Assembly (NCBI GenBank): GCA_964460905.1
Contig: CAYWRM010000002.1
Span: 62,001 to 126,000 of the forward strand
Source: GCA-002708315 sp964460905
GTDB taxonomy: Bacteria; Bacteroidota; Bacteroidia; Bacteroidales; F082
Direction of reading: 5' to 3'
DNA length: 64,000 bases
The position numbers and the translations under genes were made by a program. The notes beneath the pieces are model-generated. The model was not told the DNA's origin. It saw only the letters and a program-made list of their open reading frames with translations, and did no database searches. This document shows positions 54,267-61,755 of this stretch, piece by piece (position 1 is the first letter of the stretch; each line of letters starts with the position of its first letter).

Positions 54267-54731
54267 ATGAAATTGAATCTTCCCGAATATCAATTTAAAA
54301 TGAGGGTAAACACATTTGGAAAGGATGAGATATTTGATGAATTTCGAAAGAAGTTTGTAACATTAACTCCCGAGGAATGGGTGCGTCAGAATTTTATCAG
54401 GTATTTAAAAGAAGAGAAAAATTATCCACCAATGCTAATTGCAATAGAGAAAGGAATTAGAGTGAATAATATGCAAAAAAGGTTTGATGCTGTGGTTCAT
54501 GATCGTAATGGACAACCTGTTATGTTAATTGAATTTAAATCACCAGAAGTTAAAATCAATCAACAAGTAATGGAACAAATTTCACGATATAATTTGAGCC
54601 TAAAAGTTAACTACTTAATCATTAGTAATGGCTTATTGCATTATTGTTGTTATGTAGATAAGGGGACAGGCAATATCAAATTTTTGAATGATATACCCGA
54701 GTATAATATGATGAATAAAAAAGATATTTAA
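54267..54731 (+). CDS. HsdR_N-domain protein
   Basis: 154 residues. The domain resembles the N-terminal nuclease part of type I restriction HsdR: EEWVRQNFIRYLKEEKNYPP, IEKGIRVNNMQKRFDAVVHD and LIEFKSPEVKINQQVMEQISRYN, giving the core R-x-D...E-x-K. As a stand-alone gene beside holA it is common in Bacteroidetes; no HsdM, HsdS or helicase follows. Role unknown, maybe DNA repair or replication. Confidence 0.85.
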   Translation: MKLNLPEYQFKMRVNTFGKDEIFDEFRKKFVTLTPEEWVRQNFIRYLKEEKNYPPMLIAIEKGIRVNNMQKRFDAVVHDRNGQPVMLIEFKSPEVKINQQVMEQISRYNLSLKVNYLIISNGLLHYCCYVDKGTGNIKFLNDIPEYNMMNKKDI

Positions 54732-54864
54732 TGACTATAAATGTGTTTGTCAAGGTCCTTAATTGAATACAGAGCCATTGACATCAATTAATTAGTTACA
54801 TACTTTAAAAATGGTATCGTAAAAAAATCATAATATCTTTTTTTTCGTGAATGGTAAAATATAG

Positions 54865-54872
54865 TACATTTG
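54865..54872 (+). promoter_or_regulatory. Predicted -7 box (TACATTTG)
   Basis: TACATTTG fits TAnnTTTG. Start near 54878, leaving a leader of about 90 bases to the membrane-anchored protein at 54967. Confidence 0.4.
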
Positions 54873-54966
54873 CTTGAAATATGTTTTGACATGAAAGTAA
54901 AGTGGTTACATTTATGTGTAAATTCTGCAATCGCCTTACTGTTAACCGATAAAAATTTTTAAATAG

Positions 54967-55566
54967 ATGAAAAAGACGTTAATTCAAATTGGTTTATTTG
55001 TAATAATTGTTGCTCTTGGTTATTTTGTTTACGAAAGTATAATGGAACCTGTTAGGTTTAACAAGGAAAAACAACAAAGAGAGAAGGTTGTTATTGAAAG
55101 GCTTAAGGATATTAGAAGCTCGCAATTTATTTTTAAACAACTATCCGGATCGTATGCAGTTAATTTCGACACTTTAATTTCATTTCTTAAAGTTGCAGAA
55201 ATTCCTGTTGTAAAAATTATTCCCGATCCTAATGATACAACATACACTCTTACAATTAATGATACTGTTGGTTATATAAAGGTTGCTGATTCATTATTTG
55301 GAAAGCGCAACAATTTCAAATACACACAGCTAAAAACAATACCTTTTTCCGGAGGCGATATTTTCTTTATGCAAGCCGATACTATTGAAAGAGGCGGTGT
55401 TGAAGTTCATGTGTTTGAAGCAAAAGCTCCATTTACATCTTTCTTAAAGGGGATGAACGAGCAGGCTGTAATCAACATTATTGCAAAGTTTGAAGATATT
55501 GAAAGATATCCAGGCTTGAGGGTTGGATCATTAACAGAGCCATCAACCGATGGTAACTGGGAGTAA
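54967..55566 (+). CDS. Membrane-anchored hypothetical protein
   Basis: 199 residues. One N-terminal membrane helix (about 5-24), then a helical part (NKEKQQREKVVIERLKDIRSSQ) and a soluble region (VVKIIPDPNDTTYTLTINDT, FEAKAPFTSFLKGMN) without a motif I know. The order (membrane protein, DUF3822, rsmD) is conserved in many Bacteroidetes, as I recall. Probably periplasmic with the anchor in the inner membrane. Confidence 0.7.
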   Translation: MKKTLIQIGLFVIIVALGYFVYESIMEPVRFNKEKQQREKVVIERLKDIRSSQFIFKQLSGSYAVNFDTLISFLKVAEIPVVKIIPDPNDTTYTLTINDTVGYIKVADSLFGKRNNFKYTQLKTIPFSGGDIFFMQADTIERGGVEVHVFEAKAPFTSFLKGMNEQAVINIIAKFEDIERYPGLRVGSLTEPSTDGNWE

Positions 55567-55631
55567 TTTTCAACGAAAGTTTTTTTATTTGAAAGTTCTT
55601 GGATTAAGAATTATATACGATAGTAACTTTC

Positions 55632-55639
55632 TATATTTG
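55632..55639 (+). promoter_or_regulatory. Predicted -7 box of the DUF3822-rsmD unit (TATATTTG)
   Basis: TATATTTG matches TAnnTTTG and lies 23 bases before the DUF3822 ATG, giving a leader of about 17 bases. Confidence 0.5.
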
Positions 55640-55661
55640 GCTTAATAAACATTTTATTTAG

Positions 55662-56531
55662 ATGGCTTTACAGTTAACTCCATATATAAGTTATTTTGAT
55701 AAGTCTTTTAAAGAGTCTCAAACCAGAAACTATACTCTATCCATTCAGCTTTCTGTAAAAAGTCTTGTATTTACGGTTTATAATACCAATAAAAACAAGT
55801 TTATTGGAGTTGAGATGTATCGTTTTTCTGATATTGAAAGTGCAGATCAACTACCATCATATTTAGGTAAGGTGCTTAATAACAGGCCTTCGTTTGGTTA
55901 CCCATATGATTCGGTGTTTCTATTGTACCAGAATAAATATTCAACATTAATCCCGCAACCATTATTTAGCGAAGACCAGAAGAACCTGTATCTTGGTTTT
56001 AATCAACCTTTTCGGGAAAATAGCAGAATAGTTTTTGATGAACTTAAAAATAATGAAGCAGTAAATGTTTATTACTTGCCAAATCTTGTAATTGAAAAAG
56101 CAAAAGATTTTTGGCCAAATGTTAATTTATTACATTTTTCAACCGCGCTAATTGAAGGCTTATCAATCAATTTTAAAAACAAAGTTGATACAAAAACGTT
56201 ATTTGTAAACCTTCGTGATGATTGTTTCGACTTAGTGTATTTTAAGGAAAACAAGCTTCATTTTTATAACGCATTTGATTTTCTTACAAAAGAAGATTTT
56301 ATTTACTTTCTTTTAATAAGTATTGATCAATTAATGCTTAATCCTGAAGATGTAAAGCTAATTATGCTTGGAGACATTGGTAAAACAGATGATACGTACA
56401 GTATGATTCATCAATATATTAAGAACTATACTTTTATTTCTAAGAATGACAATTATGGTTATTCTTTTGTGTTGGATGAATTAGTATATCATAAATATTA
56501 TACGCTTTTTAATGCAATACAATGCGAATAG
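55662..56531 (+). CDS. DUF3822-family protein
   Basis: 289 residues, cytoplasmic. The pattern YTLSIQLSVKSLVFTVYN near the N-terminus, and LFVNLRDDCFDLVYFKENKLHFYNAFDF (about 185-213), resemble the DUF3822 family, which looks like a degenerate actin/ASKHA fold. It always precedes rsmD in Bacteroidetes as far as I recall, and here overlaps it by 10 bp. Function unknown; a link to ribosome methylation is only positional. Confidence 0.82.
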   Translation: MALQLTPYISYFDKSFKESQTRNYTLSIQLSVKSLVFTVYNTNKNKFIGVEMYRFSDIESADQLPSYLGKVLNNRPSFGYPYDSVFLLYQNKYSTLIPQPLFSEDQKNLYLGFNQPFRENSRIVFDELKNNEAVNVYYLPNLVIEKAKDFWPNVNLLHFSTALIEGLSINFKNKVDTKTLFVNLRDDCFDLVYFKENKLHFYNAFDFLTKEDFIYFLLISIDQLMLNPEDVKLIMLGDIGKTDDTYSMIHQYIKNYTFISKNDNYGYSFVLDELVYHKYYTLFNAIQCE

Positions 56532-57058
56532 TTAGCGGAAGATATAAGCGTAGAATTATTTCCCCACCAAAGAACTTACCCGTGCGCCCTACAACTGATA
56601 TGGCTAAAGAAAGCCTATTCAATATACTGGGTAATTACATCAGCTTTGACGGTAGTACAGTACTTGATCTTTTTGCCGGAACTGGAAATATTTCGTTTGA
56701 GTTTGTGTCGAGAGGTTGTAATGCTGTTACTTCTGTTGATCAGGATTTTGGCTGTATTAGGTTTATTAATCAAACAGCTAAGCAGCTTGATATGAAAGAG
56801 TTGATAGTTATAAAGCAGGATGTTTTTCGTTTCTTGTCTGCTACTAAAAGTAAATATGATGTAATATTTGCCGACCCACCATACAAGTTAAATAATATCA
56901 GTGAAATTAGTAATTTGATTTTTAAGAATAGTTTACTTAACCCCAAAGGCTGGCTAATAGTTGAGCACTCTGGTGATCTGGATCTCTCAGAGGAGTTGCA
57001 TTTTTTTGAACACAGAAAATATGGCAGGGTTAATTTTAGTTTCTTTCAAATGGAATAA
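56522..57058 (+). CDS. rsmD: 16S rRNA (guanine966-N2)-methyltransferase
   Basis: 178 residues. Motifs: MRIVSGRYKRR and LPVRPTTDMAKESLFNIL at the N-terminus, SAM loop LDLFAGTGN (49-56) and catalytic DPPY (118-121). It methylates G966 of 16S rRNA in the assembled 30S subunit. Its ATG lies inside the DUF3822 gene (10-bp overlap), so translation is coupled. Confidence 0.94.
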   Translation: MRIVSGRYKRRIISPPKNLPVRPTTDMAKESLFNILGNYISFDGSTVLDLFAGTGNISFEFVSRGCNAVTSVDQDFGCIRFINQTAKQLDMKELIVIKQDVFRFLSATKSKYDVIFADPPYKLNNISEISNLIFKNSLLNPKGWLIVEHSGDLDLSEELHFFEHRKYGRVNFSFFQME

Positions 57059-57117
57059 TAATAATTTACAGTTCCATAAAAGCAAGAATGTTTAAACAAA
57101 TTAACCACAAGCAATCT

Positions 57118-57483
57118 CTAATTAATAACAATGTGTTTGGTTGAATTGCTTGAACAAGACTCGCTTCCTTTTTTGAGCGTATAGGAAACTACAGCATCAT
57201 AATTTCCGGTATTTTCATATAGATGGTCAATTTTTGTTGAACCGTTAATTGTATGTCCATCACCAAAATTCCAGTTAATTGGAGTTTGCAGAATAAAACC
57301 CTCGCTTGGGTTGTAATCAAATTCAAAATGCATAAGTTTTGGATTAATAGAGTCCAAATCAGCATGTACTACGACGAAGATTGATTCGCCAATACAATCA
57401 AGAGCATTATCTATCGCACTTTTGCAAGTAATTTCTGACATAATCAATGCTGGGAATAACAATAATATAGCTAGTTTTTTCAT
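57118..57483 (-). CDS. Small secreted PKD-domain protein
   Basis: 121 residues. A signal peptide (about 1-16) and one PKD-like Ig fold (about 55-121, INWNFGDGHTINGST... HLYENTGNYDAVVSYTL) with the typical W-x-F-G-D-G motif. Two or four cysteines could form disulfides. It has no sorting domain and is probably periplasmic. Function unknown. Confidence 0.7.
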   Translation of the reverse strand: MKKLAILLLFPALIMSEITCKSAIDNALDCIGESIFVVVHADLDSINPKLMHFEFDYNPSEGFILQTPINWNFGDGHTINGSTKIDHLYENTGNYDAVVSYTLKKGSESCSSNSTKHIVIN

Positions 57484-57618
57484 AATATTGAGTTTAGTTA
57501 ATGTTTTTATTTTTCAAGGAGGCCAATTAAATAATTGAAACTCATTGGTTACAAATATACTGCATTTTATACTGAAGTAAAAAAATTATGTTTAACGTAG
57601 CTAGACTTGATTTATTAA

Positions 57619-58755
57619 TCATGGATTTTTTGCATTATATTTAATATTTGAAATAAAAGGTTCAACCACTGTTTGTATAAATATATCTGGTTTTTCATTA
57701 AATAGAATATCTTCATTGAGACAATAATTCCACATATCAAAAATATAAACACTTTCGCTGAAATGCTCATTAAGATACGGAATTAATGTTGATCCAAATG
57801 AATCACGTATCATTAATATCTTTGGGAGACTGTCGTTTTCTGTTTTAAATCTTAATTCATATTTTGAATTGAGGCTAAAATTTGGAAATCCGGGATATTT
57901 TCGCTTTTCTACTTTTTTGCTTTTTCTTGTGGCAGCCAGTTTGCACGTAATTTTGTTTTCAAATATTCCGTCATAAATACCCATCATATTGGTAAGCTTA
58001 AAGCCATCAACTATAGTTGAATCAATAATATAATCTGAAATACTGGATTTAGTTAACTCAGGAAAATCAACTGAAAGAGTATTCATAATGGCCTCGTATG
58101 CCACAAAACCTCCATAATCATTCCAGTGATTATCAGTTTTATGGAACATCCGTACATTACCTTTTGCGCTTTTAAGTGCGGTTCGTAAATCAATAACAGT
58201 TATCCCGTTTACTGTATCAAGAAGGCTAACTATTTGATCAGTAATAGTTGTTTCTACGTTTTTTCGTTTCGATAAGGGAAGATACTCAGGGTAAATTGAT
58301 GTTTTAATAGGCGCAATTACAATATAATATTTACATTTAATACTATCCAGTACTTTTTTTCTGTACTTAAAAATTTCGTAATATCTATTTAATTCTTCCT
58401 GGTTTGCAAGGTTGTTACCCCAATAAATATCCATTTCATGTTTAACCAGATACATCCATCCACTTCTTCCCATAATGGCTTTACCACTTATAGGTGGGAT
58501 ATTAAACATATAGTACCTCAGCTTACTATTGAACCAAAGAAATTGGTTTCTCAGATCGAAATTATCAGAATAATATTCATTATATGAATTGGGAAATGTA
58601 TCATGAAGCGGAAGTAAAAACTTGGGTTGTTTTTTAAATTCGCGGTTTTCGGTATTTTTTACATCAGGTATAAAATGAAAAATTGAATCAACAGTTGGTA
58701 GAACCAATATAAGAATGAAAGTTATGGGGATGAGTATTTCTTTCAGCCTCTTCAT
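57619..58755 (-). CDS. AlgJ/AlgX-like SGNH O-acetylation protein (DHHW family)
   Basis: 378 residues with one N-terminal membrane helix. Motifs of the AlgJ/AlgX superfamily are present: GRSGWMYLV near 96, IAPIKTSIYPEYLP, TDNHWNDYGGFVAYEAI (the D-N-H-W catalytic pair) and MIRDSFGSTLIPYL (the Ser nucleophile, S in RDSFG). It transfers acetyl groups onto a cell-surface or secreted polysaccharide. It lies 2 bp after the MBOAT gene, the partner that brings acetyl across the membrane. Confidence 0.85.
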   Translation of the reverse strand: MKRLKEILIPITFILILVLPTVDSIFHFIPDVKNTENREFKKQPKFLLPLHDTFPNSYNEYYSDNFDLRNQFLWFNSKLRYYMFNIPPISGKAIMGRSGWMYLVKHEMDIYWGNNLANQEELNRYYEIFKYRKKVLDSIKCKYYIVIAPIKTSIYPEYLPLSKRKNVETTITDQIVSLLDTVNGITVIDLRTALKSAKGNVRMFHKTDNHWNDYGGFVAYEAIMNTLSVDFPELTKSSISDYIIDSTIVDGFKLTNMMGIYDGIFENKITCKLAATRKSKKVEKRKYPGFPNFSLNSKYELRFKTENDSLPKILMIRDSFGSTLIPYLNEHFSESVYIFDMWNYCLNEDILFNEKPDIFIQTVVEPFISNIKYNAKNP

Positions 58756-58757
58756 CG

Positions 58758-60209
58758 TTAGAATCTAAAATAGATAAATGGATTATACGAGTTTGCAACA
58801 AGATAGTTTGTTGATAAGGCCATAACTCCAATTACAAAAACCATAACAAGAAATGACCAGATCACTCTGGCAAAATTCATTAGCTTTTCATTATTTGAAA
58901 ATTTTGCTAAAGCACTATTATAAATAATAACCCATATGCGAGTTGAACTCAAAATAGCAATAATTAATACAAAATAAATTTCATTATTGAGAAATTTATA
59001 AAGTATATCTAAATTAAGATCAGTACTTTGATTTGAAAACATGGCTCTATAATAACCCCATGCATGAGTAAAATCATCAGCCCTGAAAAGTACCCAGGCC
59101 ATCATAACAACAAATAGTGTATAAATATGCTGAAGGGGTTTCCATACTTTTTTAAGAATTTTATCGAGACCAAGTTTTTCAATAATCATAAACAAGCCAT
59201 GCAACATGCCCCAGGCTACAAAGTTCCAGCTGGCGCCATGCCAAATTCCAGTAATAAAAAAAACTATAAGCAGATTAAAATAAGTTCTGTGGTTTCCCTT
59301 TCTGTTTCCACCAAGTGGTATGTATAAATAGTCTCTGAACCAGTTGGATAGGGAAATGTGCCAACGTCTCCAAAATTCTCGTATTGATTTGGCTATATAT
59401 GGGAAATTAAAATTCTCAAGAATTCTAAAGCCAAACATTCTACCAAGGCCAATGGCCATATCTGAATAACCCGAGAAGTCGAAATATATCTGTAAAGAAT
59501 ATGCAATAATTCCAGCCCATGCAATAAAAGTGGATAAGTTCTGCGGAGCAATACTAAACGCTGTATCGGCAAGCAATGCAAATTGATTAGCAATCAATAC
59601 TTTTTTGCCAAGCCCGATCACAAACCGCTCTATTCCGGAAACAAAATTTGCACTGTTATTTTGTCGCGACGAAAGTTGCTCGGCAATATCGTTATACCTT
59701 ACAATAGGTCCGGCAATTAACTGTGGGAATAATGATATGTATAAAGCAAGGTCAATAAAGTTATTTTGGACAGGAGTAGTGTGCTTAAAAACATCAATGA
59801 GATATGATAATGCCTGAAAAGTATAAAATGAGATACCAATTGGTAGTAGTATTCCCGGGTCTTCAATGGAAAATGAAATACCTGTACTTTCAAGTAAAGT
59901 GTTTATGTTTTGAATAATGAAATTACCATACTTAAATACTCCCAGAAAACCAAGGTTAATAATAATTCCTAATGTTAAATATATTCTTGACCTGGGAGTG
60001 CCAAGATTGTTGCCGATTAGTTTTCCGGTTATAAAATTAAAAACAATTGAGATGATTAATAATAAAGTATAACTAACACCACCCCATGCATAAAATACAA
60101 TGCTTGCGATTAACAATAATGCATTTTTGAATTTATTTTGAATAATAAAGTTCAGAATGAGAACCAGCGGAAGGAAAATATATAAAAAAGTTAACGAACT
60201 GAATACCAT
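58758..60209 (-). CDS. MBOAT-family O-acyltransferase (AlgI-like)
   Basis: 483 residues, about eleven membrane helices. MBOAT signature TGIWHGASWNF with the catalytic His and a second Trp-Gly-x-x-His (WGMLHGL) near 320; SLSNWFRDYLYIPLGGNRKG is typical of AlgI/DltB-like members. It moves acetyl (or a similar group) from the cytoplasm to the AlgJ-like partner for polymer O-acetylation. Followed by that gene after 2 bp. The polymer itself is not encoded nearby. Confidence 0.92.
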   Translation of the reverse strand: MVFSSLTFLYIFLPLVLILNFIIQNKFKNALLLIASIVFYAWGGVSYTLLLIISIVFNFITGKLIGNNLGTPRSRIYLTLGIIINLGFLGVFKYGNFIIQNINTLLESTGISFSIEDPGILLPIGISFYTFQALSYLIDVFKHTTPVQNNFIDLALYISLFPQLIAGPIVRYNDIAEQLSSRQNNSANFVSGIERFVIGLGKKVLIANQFALLADTAFSIAPQNLSTFIAWAGIIAYSLQIYFDFSGYSDMAIGLGRMFGFRILENFNFPYIAKSIREFWRRWHISLSNWFRDYLYIPLGGNRKGNHRTYFNLLIVFFITGIWHGASWNFVAWGMLHGLFMIIEKLGLDKILKKVWKPLQHIYTLFVVMMAWVLFRADDFTHAWGYYRAMFSNQSTDLNLDILYKFLNNEIYFVLIIAILSSTRIWVIIYNSALAKFSNNEKLMNFARVIWSFLVMVFVIGVMALSTNYLVANSYNPFIYFRF

Positions 60210-60290
60210 AAATCAATAGATAATTTAATCAGTAAAAGTAGAAAACAAAAATTAATCTGTATGAAAAAAGTTGAAATCCTGCAAAAGATT

Positions 60291-60298
60291 TAAATTTG
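60291..60298 (+). promoter_or_regulatory. Predicted -7 box (TAAATTTG) before the T9SS protein
   Basis: TAAATTTG fits TAnnTTTG. Start near 60304, giving a leader of about 27 bases to the ATG at 60331. It lies inside the longer reading frame from 60271, so the shorter start is favoured. Confidence 0.5.
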
Positions 60299-60330
60299 CA
60301 TTTTTTAATTTAAACCCTTTAAATGTGATT

Positions 60331-61131
60331 ATGAAAAAATATCTCATACTAACTATAGTAAGCTTGTTAATATTTCAGACGAAAGTTATTAGCCAAATAT
60401 CTTTAATAAACACCTATGATGATGCAGTATATGTTGTAGATATTGAAGATGTTGGATACAAATACTATGGAATAGATTTTGAAACTAGCCAGTGTAAAAT
60501 TTACAACATGGATCATACTTTGTGGAAAACCATAGATGTTGTGCCTCCTGTTAACAATTATATTAATGAAATAGCATATGTATCTACAAAACTGTTTAAC
60601 AACGATAGTAATATTGAGTTGTTAGTAGTTTTTAGCGAATACATAGAAACAAGCGATACCAGTGGATACTATATTTACACAACAAAAGTAATAAATGAAA
60701 ATCGTGTTACTTTTCTTGACGTTCCGGGTGGCGGATATTCAATTATTTATAAAATTGACGAAACCGAAGCTAACTTGTTAGTATATATTTATGATTTTTC
60801 TGTTTCACCTATTAACGTAACCACAAATATTTATAGTATTCCTGGAACGCCTTATACCTTGAGTGAAACTAATTTAGGGATAACATTAAAAAATGCTTTT
60901 CCTAACCCATCACGTAGTTTTATAAATGTACCATATGATATAGCACAGTCGTCAACTAGTGCCGATATAATTATTTATAATGAGCTTGGTGCAGAGGTTT
61001 ATCGGAATAAAATAAACTCAAATGAGAACGTTTTCAGGTTAAACACTAATCGGTTTTCTAAAGGAGTATATTTCTACAAGATTGAGAGTAATGGCTATGC
61101 ATCACCATCAAGGAAAATAGTTATACAGTAG
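60331..61131 (+). CDS. T9SS-sorted secreted protein of unknown function
   Basis: 266 residues from the ATG at 60331 (MKKYLILTIVSLLIF); the reading frame is open up to 60271, but the -7 box lies between. After the signal peptide a beta-propeller-like or jelly-roll-like domain (SLINTYDDAVYVVDIED, IYNMDHTLWKTIDV, KIDETEANLLVYIYDFS) precedes a T9SS sorting domain (AFPNPSRSFINVPY, IYNELGAEVYRNKI, FSKGVYFYKIESNG). No enzyme motif. Followed 62 bp later by tRNA-Pro. Confidence 0.75.
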   Translation: MKKYLILTIVSLLIFQTKVISQISLINTYDDAVYVVDIEDVGYKYYGIDFETSQCKIYNMDHTLWKTIDVVPPVNNYINEIAYVSTKLFNNDSNIELLVVFSEYIETSDTSGYYIYTTKVINENRVTFLDVPGGGYSIIYKIDETEANLLVYIYDFSVSPINVTTNIYSIPGTPYTLSETNLGITLKNAFPNPSRSFINVPYDIAQSSTSADIIIYNELGAEVYRNKINSNENVFRLNTNRFSKGVYFYKIESNGYASPSRKIVIQ

Positions 61132-61193
61132 GAAGTTATAGTTCCTGTTTCAGACAGCTATTGCGAATAATAATGCATATGGTTAAAAGTTTT

Positions 61194-61268
61194 CGGGGTG
61201 TAGCGCAGCCCGGTTAGCGCGCGTCGTTCGGGACGACGAGGTCGGAGGTTCGAATCCTCTCACCCCGA
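61194..61268 (+). tRNA. tRNA-Pro (anticodon CGG)
   Basis: Cloverleaf: acceptor CGGGGTG (61194-61200) with CACCCCG (61261-61267), anticodon stem CGTCG/CGACG around loop TTCGGGA (anticodon CGG at 61229-61231, G37), and T stem GGAGG/CCTCT with loop TTCGAAT. CCA is not encoded. Reads CCG proline codons. It lies 62 bp after the T9SS gene. Its last 16 bases are duplicated at 61416 (see the repeat). Confidence 0.95.
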
Positions 61269-61434
61269 CAAACCAAAAGTTTTGCACGTTAGTGCAGGGA
61301 TTTTTTATAGATCAAACCCAAGCTTGCTTGAGTTTTGGTATATAAAAAAGACATGGAGACGCGAAGCGTATCAAAGATTTTGTTTTGTACACCCCCATAA
61401 TGGATCAATGAAATTAATCCTCTCACCCCGACAA
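61253..61434. repeat. Duplicated tRNA-Pro 3' end (att-like direct repeat)
   Basis: AATCCTCTCACCCCGACAA occurs at 61253-61271 (the 3' part of tRNA-Pro) and identically at 61416-61434, 163 bp apart. This is the pattern left when an element integrates into a tRNA gene and keeps the 3' end intact. The 144 bp between the copies hold hairpins and no gene. Probably the scar of an integrated element that lost its body. Confidence 0.8.
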
Positions 61435-61755
61435 TATACCAATAAAGATAACTATAATTCAAATAGTTAGAATATATCATATCAAATTATTCTCGGAATA
61501 AACTTAAAATCAACTTAGGGTTGTTTTAGATTTATCATTGAGAAAGGTAAGTGTTTCTTTATCCAAAGATGAAACATGTTTCACTTTTATAAAAAGTGAA
61601 ATATAGCTTAAAATCACCTAGGCAAACCTTGAATATAGGTATTCGGGGGCCCAAAAATTGATATCTATCATCTTATCTATCATTTGTTCTTTCATTTTAA
61701 TGTGGTCTTATTTGACTTGCAACTATAAATAACATGTGTTTGCTAGTTCATCAGT
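61435..61755. other. Intergenic region before the hybrid histidine kinase gene
   Basis: 320 bp, AT-rich. The only clear structure is a perfect 10-bp palindrome TTTCACTTTT-ATA-AAAAGTGAAA (61579-61601), whose left arm follows GAAACATG. It may be a terminator for the minus-strand kinase gene or an operator. Nothing else is recognised. Confidence 0.4.

Noticed and set aside
54267..54731. Remnant of a type I restriction system
   Set aside because: No hsdM, hsdS or helicase remnants are near, and the gene occurs as a stand-alone next to holA in the phylum.
61282..61470. 62-codon frame downstream of tRNA-Pro
   Set aside because: It spans the hairpins and the copied tRNA end, has no family match and codon use unlike a gene; it is a chance frame in the scar.
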